The translations under genes were made by a program, and so were the position numbers. A stretch of DNA of 64,000 bases from Bartonella krasnovii (GTDB lineage: Bacteria; Pseudomonadota; Alphaproteobacteria; Rhizobiales; Rhizobiaceae). The notes under the pieces were generated by a model. That model searched no databases. It was not told where the DNA came from and saw nothing but the letters and a program-made list of their open reading frames with translations. Below are positions 57,223-64,000 of the stretch, piece by piece. Location of the stretch: positions 1,843,001 through 1,907,000 of the forward strand of contig NZ_CP031844.2 in NCBI RefSeq assembly GCF_003606345.3, in the 5' to 3' direction. The stretch's first letter is position 1. The number at the start of each line of letters is the position of its first letter.

Positions 57223-58044
57223 ATGGCAAATATTATGCTATTTTACAAAGATATCACGCCAATCAACAAAGTTTCACATAAAAATCTAAAATTTGCGCCA
57301 CCAAGTGATATGTCTTTTGCCAAAGATACGCACTGGGTTCCCTTAGCAAGTACTGAATATTTTCAAGCAGCCCTAGACTATCCCATTTTGTTTATGTGCG
57401 CTGAAGATGAACAAAAAAAACGGCACTATACATCCGCTGCTCTTGTTGGTCTTTCTAACGACGAAAATGACTATATCGCTTCTGATAAAAGTTGGAAAAC
57501 CAATACTTATGTTCCGGCTTTTGTTCGCCGCTATCCTTTTGTTTTAGCACAAATTAGCAATGAAAAAGAGCTTTCTGTTTGCTTTGATCAACAGTCAGGA
57601 ATGTTTAATGAAGTTGCAGGAACAGAACTTTTTAACTCTGATGGCTCTATTTCTCCTTTTATGGAAGAACGTATTCGTTTTCTTGAAAGTTTTAAAGTCG
57701 CAATGGAGAAAACCTCTGAATTTATTGATGCTCTTGTGGAAATGGATCTTCTCAGTCAAAAATCAATCAATGTGAAAAACGATCAAGGTCTCTCGGCGCA
57801 ATTAGAAAATTTTTGGGTTGTTGACGAAGAAAAATTGAATAAATTATCGGCAAGCCAACTTGCCAAACTTCATAAAAATGGCTTTTTAGGATTAATTTTT
57901 GCGCATTTAATGTCAACACATAATCTTTTAAAAATACTCTCTCTCAAAGGTGAAAAACAACTTATCAATCGTGAAGAGCAACCTGAAAAGAAGAATGGTC
58001 TCATCGACGATAAAAAATCTACAAAGAAAGAAACCCTCAACTAG
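57223..58044 (+). CDS. SapC-family protein
   Basis: A 273-residue protein matching the SapC family: MLFYKDITPINKVSHKNLKF near the start, HWVPLASTEYFQAALDYPIL, then TYVPAFVRRYPFVLAQISNE and LFNSDGSISPFMEERIRFLE. The name comes from Campylobacter S-layer work; the biochemical role is not established. There is no signal peptide. The C-terminal tail (about 40 residues) is charged and probably disordered. GGAG 9 bases before ATG 57223 supports the start. xerC starts 3 bases after its stop, so the two are likely co-transcribed. Confidence 0.88.
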   Translation: MANIMLFYKDITPINKVSHKNLKFAPPSDMSFAKDTHWVPLASTEYFQAALDYPILFMCAEDEQKKRHYTSAALVGLSNDENDYIASDKSWKTNTYVPAFVRRYPFVLAQISNEKELSVCFDQQSGMFNEVAGTELFNSDGSISPFMEERIRFLESFKVAMEKTSEFIDALVEMDLLSQKSINVKNDQGLSAQLENFWVVDEEKLNKLSASQLAKLHKNGFLGLIFAHLMSTHNLLKILSLKGEKQLINREEQPEKKNGLIDDKKSTKKETLN

Positions 58045-58047
58045 ATA

Positions 58048-59016
58048 ATGCCAATAAAAAACGACAAGAGAAAAGATGAAAATAGTCCTCTCATTCCAGC
58101 CGACCATGCGGTTTTAACTGCAAGGAAAAACTGGTTAGAGCATCTCGTAAAAACCCGTCGTATGTCCGTACAAACAGCACAAGCCTATGAACGTGATACG
58201 CGGCAATTTTTATCTTTTCTCTGTCAACATTTAAACCAAGCACCAACTTTCACAGATCTAGCTCATTTACGCGTTAATGATTTGCGTGCTTATCTTGCTT
58301 ATCGGCGTACAAACAATGTCAGTGCACGCTCTTTAAGCCGCGCGATAGCAGGCATCCGTTCCTTTTTCAAATACCTATCTCGCGAAGGAATCGTCAATAT
58401 TCCCGCAGCTCAGCTTATCCGAAGCCCCAAACATCCAAAGTCGCTCCCCAAACCTTTAGCGATACAATCAGCTCTTCACGTTGTCAAACAAGAAAATCAG
58501 CTAGAAAACGAACCTTGGATTAACGCGCGTAACGCAGCTGTCCTTATGCTTCTCTATGGCTGTGGAATGCGAATATCAGAAGCCTTAAGCCTTACACCAG
58601 AACAATTTTCTGATCTTGAAAAAACAAGCTTATACATAACAGGAAAAGGGGGGAAAACACGCCTTGTCCCTCTCATCAAAATTGTTCACGAAGCTGTACA
58701 AAATTATCTCAAATGTTGCCCATATCCTTTAAAAGATAACCAACCCATGTTTCGCGGTGCGCGAGGTGGTCCCTTACAGCCAGCTATTATTCAAAAAACT
58801 GTACGCAACTTACGCACAAGTCTTGGTTTGCCAGAAACAGCCACCCCCCATACACTACGTCATTCTTTTGCCACCCATCTTTTATCACGAGGGGGAGATC
58901 TGCGAACGATTCAAGAACTTCTTGGGCACGCGAGTCTTTCCACCACACAAACCTATACCCATGTTGATACAGATCATTTGCTGGAAATTTATCAAAAGAC
59001 CCATCCTCGTTCTTAA
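58048..59016 (+). CDS. xerC: Tyrosine recombinase XerC
   Basis: A 322-residue site-specific recombinase that with XerD resolves chromosome dimers at dif. It has the N-terminal SAM-like domain (WLEHLVKTRRMSVQTAQAYE) and catalytic residues: Arg in GCGMRISEALSL, Lys in YITGKGGKTRLVPL, HTLRHSFATHLL (HxxR), GHASLSTT (His) and Tyr in QTYTHVD. Full length. XerC is preferred over XerD because of its Rhizobiales-like length and the N-terminal extension, but the distinction is not absolute. Confidence 0.92.
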   Translation: MPIKNDKRKDENSPLIPADHAVLTARKNWLEHLVKTRRMSVQTAQAYERDTRQFLSFLCQHLNQAPTFTDLAHLRVNDLRAYLAYRRTNNVSARSLSRAIAGIRSFFKYLSREGIVNIPAAQLIRSPKHPKSLPKPLAIQSALHVVKQENQLENEPWINARNAAVLMLLYGCGMRISEALSLTPEQFSDLEKTSLYITGKGGKTRLVPLIKIVHEAVQNYLKCCPYPLKDNQPMFRGARGGPLQPAIIQKTVRNLRTSLGLPETATPHTLRHSFATHLLSRGGDLRTIQELLGHASLSTTQTYTHVDTDHLLEIYQKTHPRS

Positions 59017-59036
59017 AAAAAGCCTCATCAAAAAAA

Positions 59037-59309
59037 TTAAAGTGTTTCAACCTCAAGTGCCAAGGCATGGACACAAGTTGCTAACTCTTCTTGTAAAACT
59101 TTATAAATCGCTCGATGGATTTCTACGCGCGTCATCTTGGAAAAAGAAGAAGATAAAATTTTCACGCGAAAATGTGTTTCTCCTTTACCATCAAAAGCAT
59201 GTTCATTATGAGGATGTCCCTCATGAAGATGACTTTCATTAATCACTTCAAGTTTCTGCGGATGAAAAGCATCCTGAAGCTTTCTCTTGATTATTGTTTC
59301 TATAGACAT
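59037..59309 (-). CDS. BolA-family protein
   Basis: A 90-residue BolA-like protein (MSIETIIKRKLQDAFHPQKL; VINESHLHEGH; THFRVKILSSSFSKMTRVEI; HRAIYKVLQEEL; VHALALEV). It has the KH-like fold signature FxVkivS..F.g...v.rHr. BolA proteins pair with monothiol glutaredoxins in iron-sulfur and iron regulation. It converges with xerC, with 20 bases between the stops, and is divergent to the J-domain gene. Confidence 0.93.
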   Translation of the reverse strand: MSIETIIKRKLQDAFHPQKLEVINESHLHEGHPHNEHAFDGKGETHFRVKILSSSFSKMTRVEIHRAIYKVLQEELATCVHALALEVETL

Positions 59310-59432
59310 TTTTCATTCCTTAACAAAATGAAAGTGTAAGAATACACCTTTTCCATAATTAAATAAGTGTGAAAACAAATTTTTTAAAAGTCAATTCTTG
59401 TAAAATTAATCAATTTTGCATAAACCAATAAT

Positions 59433-60053
59433 ATGGCAATAACATCTAAATTATTCGATTCAATTCGCATAAGCTCAAATAAAAAACAAAAATCTGAGCC
59501 AGAAGCGCAGCAGTGTCAGTGGGAAGGGTGTGAAAAGACAGGAACCCATAGAGCACCGGCAGGTCGAAATCATGAAGGACAATATCTACATTTTTGTATT
59601 GAGCACGTGCGTGCCTATAATAAAAATTTTAATTACTTCTCGGGTCTTAGCAATCAAGATATTGCAAAATTCCAAAAGGACGCTCTTACAGGGCATCGTC
59701 CAACATGGCCTACAGATCTTAGCAATGGTACATCGAAAAAAACTGCTGCCAATTATGCAAAGATTCGCTCTGGAACAGCAGCCTATCAAAATCGTATGCG
59801 TGATCCCTTCACGCTTTTTACGGGACGGCATTCAAGCAATAAATTCTCAAGAAAATTAAAGCCCTTAGAAGCAAAAGCTTTTGATACATTGGGACTACAA
59901 GCAAACGCTTCAGCAGAAGATATCAAAATGAAATATAAAGAGCTGGTAAAAAAACACCATCCTGATTCCAATGGTGGTAATCGTGCTTCTGAAGAGCGCT
60001 TTCGCGATGTTTTGCATGCTTATAATTTGCTTAAAAAATCTGGTTTATGCTAA
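59433..60053 (+). CDS. J-domain (DnaJ-like) protein next to cobS
   Basis: A 206-residue protein. The N-terminal half has a cysteine-histidine cluster (CQWEGCEKTGTHRAP; HFCIEHVRAYNKNFNYF) that may bind a metal; the C-terminal 60 residues are a J-domain (AFDTLGLQANASAEDIKMKY; LVKKHHPDSNGG with the HPD motif). It would stimulate an Hsp70 ATPase for a specific client. The bolA / J-protein / cobS / cobT cluster is conserved in Rhizobiales, suggesting a shared job with the CobST-like ATPase. Confidence 0.9.
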   Translation: MAITSKLFDSIRISSNKKQKSEPEAQQCQWEGCEKTGTHRAPAGRNHEGQYLHFCIEHVRAYNKNFNYFSGLSNQDIAKFQKDALTGHRPTWPTDLSNGTSKKTAANYAKIRSGTAAYQNRMRDPFTLFTGRHSSNKFSRKLKPLEAKAFDTLGLQANASAEDIKMKYKELVKKHHPDSNGGNRASEERFRDVLHAYNLLKKSGLC

Positions 60054-60269
60054 AAAATACGCATTGATTAACCCATTGTCATTGAGATCATCACTCTTTA
60101 CATAAAACATTCTTGTCTTCACAAAACATGATAGAATAGATAAAAACGATCTTTCTTCATCTCATCTTTCTTCATCTCTAAGACTCTCGTTAGAGCATTG
60201 CATAAATGCTCTAACTCTTGTATCGTTTCCTCATGAAATAAATAGCGTTCTTTCCTAGCCAGAAACATC

Positions 60270-61250
60270 ATGACAAATCTTAACCTTGAAAATACACCCG
60301 ATATTACACTTTGCGCTCGTGACTTATTTCATATCGAAACAGATATGAAAGTTCCTGCCTTTAGTACAAAAAATTCACATGTTCCTGATATTGATCCCGA
60401 TTATCTTTTTGATCCGCAAACAACTTTAGCGATTCTTGCAGGTTTTACTTTTAACCGTCGTGTCATGGTTTCCGGCTATCACGGTACAGGCAAATCAACG
60501 CATATTGAACAAGTTGCTGCCCGCCTCAATTGGCCTTGTCTTCGCATTAATCTCGACAGTCATGTAAGTCGTATCGATCTTGTAGGAAAAGACGCGATTG
60601 TTTTAAAAGATGGCTTACAAGTCACTGAATTTAAAGAAGGCATTTTACCATGGGCTTATCAAAATAATATTGCTCTTGTTTTCGACGAATATGATGCGGG
60701 ACGTCCTGATGTTATGTTTGTTATCCAACGTATTCTTGAAACCTCTGGCAAACTCAGCTTACTTGATCAAAGCCGTGTTATCTCTCCTCACCCAGCATTT
60801 CGTCTTTTTGCAACGGCCAATACTATTGGGCTTGGTGATACAACAGGGCTTTATCATGGTACCCAACAAATCAATCAAGCCCAAATGGACCGCTGGTCTA
60901 TTATTACGATACTTAATTATTTACCCCATGATAAAGAGGTTGATATTGTTTGTTCAAAGGTCAAATCTTTTCAAACGGCTGAGGGGAAAAAGACAATTTC
61001 ACAAATGGTTCACGTTGCTGATATGGTCCGCCAAGCTTTTATCAATGGGGATCTTTCAACAGTCATGAGCCCGCGGACTGTCATTACTTGGGCAGAAAAT
61101 ACCACAATTTTTCAAGATATTGGCTTTGCCTTCCGATTAACCTTTCTCAATAAATGTGATGAACTCGAACGTGCCAGTGTCGCAGAATTTTACCAACGCG
61201 CCTTTGGACAAGAGCTTCCAGAATCACTTATGCAGGGTGTCTTGTCTTAA
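60270..61250 (+). CDS. cobS: CobS-like AAA+ ATPase (cobaltochelatase subunit family)
   Basis: A 326-residue MoxR-type AAA+ ATPase. Walker [19 protein letters not shown] (about residues 69-86), Walker [11 protein letters not shown] (about 136-145), and sensor-1 region [20 protein letters not shown]. In aerobic cobalamin synthesis CobS and CobT drive cobalt insertion by CobN. No cobN or other cobalamin gene is in the window, so the present role may differ. It starts 216 bases after the J-protein gene and is followed 6 bases later by cobT. Confidence 0.93.
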   Translation: MTNLNLENTPDITLCARDLFHIETDMKVPAFSTKNSHVPDIDPDYLFDPQTTLAILAGFTFNRRVMVSGYHGTGKSTHIEQVAARLNWPCLRINLDSHVSRIDLVGKDAIVLKDGLQVTEFKEGILPWAYQNNIALVFDEYDAGRPDVMFVIQRILETSGKLSLLDQSRVISPHPAFRLFATANTIGLGDTTGLYHGTQQINQAQMDRWSIITILNYLPHDKEVDIVCSKVKSFQTAEGKKTISQMVHVADMVRQAFINGDLSTVMSPRTVITWAENTTIFQDIGFAFRLTFLNKCDELERASVAEFYQRAFGQELPESLMQGVLS

Positions 61251-61256
61251 AGGAAT

Positions 61257-63158
61257 ATGTCAATTATGGCGACCACCCCTGACGACAACAGTAAAAATCA
61301 AATAAACAATCCTCCCCTCAATACACTTGATAGTGGAGCGTTTAAGAAAGCTCTTTCCACTTGTATGCGTGCCATTGCAGGTACATCCCACCTTGAAGTT
61401 TCCTTTAGTCATAACCGTCCATCTTTAAGCGAAAATTGTGCACGTTTACCAGAATTACCACAACGCGCTACAGATAAAGATATCACCATTACCCGCGGCT
61501 TAGGTGATTCCATGGCTCTGCGCAAAGCATGGCATGATAACCGCATTCACATGCAATTTTCTCCTCTAACATCAGAAGCACAAGCTATCTTTGATGCCCT
61601 TGAACAAACACGTATCGAAGCAATCGGTACTTTAGCCATGGAGGGGCTTGCAAAAAATCTTGATATCATGCTCGCCGATAAATACAAAAGAGCTCATTAT
61701 GAAAAGATTAATAACCAAAGTGAAGCCCCTATCCAAGAAGCGATTGCTCTTTTATTGCGCGAAAAAATAACAAAGCGTACAGCCCCAAAAGAAGCAGGTC
61801 CTGTCTTAGAATTATGGCGCCAAGAACTTGAACAAAAAGCTGCAGCAGAGCTCAATGAGCTCACGCATCATATTTACAATCAACAAGCTTTTGCACAGAT
61901 CGTTCGCCAAATGCTTGCTACCCTCCAAATGACGGTGCAACAAGATGAAACTTCTAACAGTGAAAATGATAAAAAATTAAAAAACGAATGTGAACCTCAA
62001 AATCAAACAGAAGAAGAAAGTAAAAACGAAAAACATACTCAAAGTGAAGAACAAACCAGCACTGAACAAGAAAGTGATGCACAAGACGAAGGAAAAACAC
62101 AAGCGACACAAACAAATGACATTGATCAAACTGACGGTGAGCAAAAAAATAGCTCTTGGCAAGAAAAGCCAGACAAATTCAAACGTCTTTTTTCCGATTC
62201 AGAGCAAATGGAAAAACTTGGCAATTATAAAATCTTCACCCGTCAATTTGATGAAATTTTAGAAGCAACCGATTTTTGTTCTGAAAACGAGTTAGATCAC
62301 TTACGCCGTTGTCTTGATAAGCAAATTAATCATCTTCAAAACATTGTTGGACGTTTAGCTAACCGCCTCCAGCGGCGCCTTATGGCACAACAAAATCGCA
62401 ACTGGAATTTTGACCTTGAAGAAGGATATCTTGATACAGCAAGGCTTCCACGACTGATTATTGATCCCATGCAGCCCCTTTCTTTTAAAATGGAAAGTAA
62501 CACCCAATTTCGAGATACGGTTGTTTCACTCCTCATTGATAATTCTGGTTCAATGCGCGGACGCCCCATTAGCGTTGCCGCAAGTTGTGCTGATATTTTA
62601 GCACAAACGCTTGAGCGTTGTGGTGTCAAAGTTGAAATTTTAGGTTTTACCACCAAAACTTGGAAAGGGGGAAAATCACGCGAAAAATGGCTCGAACAAC
62701 ATAAACCTCATCATCCTGGACGTCTGAATGATTTGTGCCATATCATCTATAAAAGTGCTGATACCCCATGGCGTCGCGCACGCCGCAATCTAGGTTTGAT
62801 GATGCAAGAAGGATTACTCAAAGAAAATATCGACGGGGAAGCTTTAATTTGGGCGCATCAACGCCTTTTATCACGCCGTGAACAACGCCGTATTCTCATG
62901 GTCATTTCTGATGGTGCCCCTGTTGACGACTCAACACTATCGGTCAACGCCAGCAACTACCTAGAAAAACATTTACGCGCAGTGATTCAAGAAATCCAAA
63001 CCCATTCCCCTATCGAACTCATTGCCATTGGAATTGGTCATGATGTCACCCGTTATTACCAACGTGCTGTAACAATTATGAATGCCGAAGAGCTTGCAGG
63101 TGCCATAACAAAACAATTAGAAGCACTTTTTAGTGATAAAACACCTAAAACTTTATGA
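61257..63158 (+). CDS. cobT: CobT-like protein with VWA domain (cobaltochelatase subunit family)
   Basis: A 633-residue partner of CobS. The N-terminal region is helical, then there is a long acidic, Gln/Glu-rich low-complexity segment (about residues 222-305), then the C-terminal von Willebrand A domain with the MIDAS motif [14 protein letters not shown] (about 425-438) and the later [12 protein letters not shown]. It forms a chaperone-like double ring with CobS. ATG 61257 or 61266 could be the start; AAGGA lies just upstream of the first. Confidence 0.92.
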   Translation: MSIMATTPDDNSKNQINNPPLNTLDSGAFKKALSTCMRAIAGTSHLEVSFSHNRPSLSENCARLPELPQRATDKDITITRGLGDSMALRKAWHDNRIHMQFSPLTSEAQAIFDALEQTRIEAIGTLAMEGLAKNLDIMLADKYKRAHYEKINNQSEAPIQEAIALLLREKITKRTAPKEAGPVLELWRQELEQKAAAELNELTHHIYNQQAFAQIVRQMLATLQMTVQQDETSNSENDKKLKNECEPQNQTEEESKNEKHTQSEEQTSTEQESDAQDEGKTQATQTNDIDQTDGEQKNSSWQEKPDKFKRLFSDSEQMEKLGNYKIFTRQFDEILEATDFCSENELDHLRRCLDKQINHLQNIVGRLANRLQRRLMAQQNRNWNFDLEEGYLDTARLPRLIIDPMQPLSFKMESNTQFRDTVVSLLIDNSGSMRGRPISVAASCADILAQTLERCGVKVEILGFTTKTWKGGKSREKWLEQHKPHHPGRLNDLCHIIYKSADTPWRRARRNLGLMMQEGLLKENIDGEALIWAHQRLLSRREQRRILMVISDGAPVDDSTLSVNASNYLEKHLRAVIQEIQTHSPIELIAIGIGHDVTRYYQRAVTIMNAEELAGAITKQLEALFSDKTPKTL

Positions 63159-63215
63159 GAAATAAACCCGCCTTAAATCAGCAACAGTTATATTTTAAAA
63201 AAACCATTTCTATCA

Positions 63216-64000
63216 TTAAACCATAGGAATTTGATGACTAACAACCTGAGAAGATAATCCCACAAATTGAATATCAAACTTTAAGGACGCTTCTACTTTA
63301 CTAGATGCATTATGAATTCTAAAAGAAATACTCCATCCATCTTCAAAAATCATAATAAGTTTGTTTTTACTTTCTTCCTTTATTGAAACTGATAAAATTT
63401 TGCTAGGAATTCTCCATTTACAACCATATCCTAGGGTACCATTCATATTAAAATACTGAATAATTACCCGTTTTTATTTAGATCTTGTATCTATCATAAT
63501 TTTATAAAAATCATAAGAACCTATAACATACTGAAACAATAGTTTAACAAACTCATCTTGATAATCTAAACAAAGCCTTTGAAGTTCTTTCGAGAAAGAT
63601 TCTAAAATTGCTAGATAAATTCTACTTTCTTTATCACCTATGTCTCTAAAAAACATTTTCTTAATTTCTAAGCTCTATTCAATAATCAAAAATAGGCCTA
63701 ATTTCATTAAACTAAACACTGCTACAAGGATAACCTGTCCATTCTTTACCAAAATCTATTTTACTGGAAAAGCGAGGATGTTTGATAGCGCTATGATTAT
63801 GTTTTGCAGAAATACCAATAGGATTTTCAGGAACTTTTAAAATAATATCACGGACATCTCCTTTGATCCCAACAGAATCTTCTTGAAGAACAATCGTTTT
63901 CGTATTTCTAATATTTTTATCATGTAACTGTAAGAAAACAGCTGCTTCAATAGAAGCAAGATTTAAAAGTCTTCTGTCAGTGTCATTAAATAAATTATAA
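63216..64000 (-). pseudogene. Decayed HaeIII-like type II restriction endonuclease (continues past the window)
   Basis: Reading leftward from the edge, one frame gives DSVGIKGDVRDIILKVPENP, then ISAKHNHSAIKHPRFSSKID and FGKEWTGYPCSSV, then a stop (TAG, about 63716). This closely follows the central part of HaeIII-family endonucleases (GDVRDI, SxKhNHxAxKHSRLS, DFGxxWxGxPCS). Further pieces follow in shifted frames: FNEIRPIFDY then stops, FRDIGDKESRIYLAILESFS (63474-63656), and WRIPSKILSVSIKEESKNKL with a C-terminal end at 63216. At least three stops or frameshifts separate them, so no enzyme is made. Family recall is from memory; the cognate GGCC methylase would lie to the right, outside the window. 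Confidence 0.75.

Noticed and set aside
1..64000. tRNA, rRNA and riboswitch genes
   Set aside because: I looked through the intergenic stretches and saw no convincing cloverleaf, rRNA segment or known riboswitch core; a tRNAscan or Infernal run would decide.

Overview
The window looks like a chromosomal segment of a Bartonella species, probably one of the rodent- or cat-associated lineages that carry the Trw type IV secretion system. The base composition is AT-rich. Housekeeping blocks are in alphaproteobacterial (Rhizobiales) order: sdhCDAB, rimM-trmD-rplS, bolA/J-protein/cobS-cobT, and ubiH/ftsK/lolA/xth. The centre is a trw locus with tandemly amplified pilin and VirB5/6/7-like genes, a known Bartonella hallmark. 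Species assignment is inference; no database was searched.

Layout. 1-3.4 kb: end of acetyl-CoA synthetase, then ftsE-ftsX and a YdcF-family membrane protein. 3.5-22 kb: two halves of one large type ISP-like restriction-modification enzyme (nuclease-helicase-methyltransferase) lie 13 kb apart in opposite orientation. Between them are ubiH, ftsK, lolA, xth and a TolC-MacA-MacB-type efflux operon. The simplest reading is that a ~14.7-kb inversion cut the gene in two. 22-25 kb: an H-NS-like protein gene faces the leader of the trw locus, which holds an unknown exported protein, a diverged TrwN/VirB1-like transglycosylase and a small unknown protein.

25-48.3 kb: the trw operon. Seven tandem trwL pilin genes plus one divergent copy are followed by trwM, trwK, six trwJ-trwI-trwH cassettes, then trwG, trwF, trwE and trwD, ending in a clear intrinsic terminator. 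Cassettes 4 and 5 form an almost perfect 2465-bp tandem duplication. Three of six trwI copies are broken. Four of six trwH copies stop early and would give a lipoprotein of only about eight mature residues. No coupling protein or relaxase gene is present, which fits a secretion system kept for surface structures and host-cell (erythrocyte) contact rather than DNA transfer.

48.3-51 kb is a 2.6-kb stretch with no gene I can support. 51-57 kb (minus strand) holds succinate dehydrogenase and the rimM/trmD/rplS block. 57-63 kb holds a SapC-family protein, xerC, bolA, a J-domain protein, cobS and cobT. The right edge carries a decayed relic of a HaeIII-like restriction endonuclease.

Themes: recombination between repeats, gene amplification with partial decay in the trw locus, two ruined restriction systems, a duplicated ftsK tail, and a family of degenerate ~250-450-bp dispersed repeats (four copies) in intergenic DNA.
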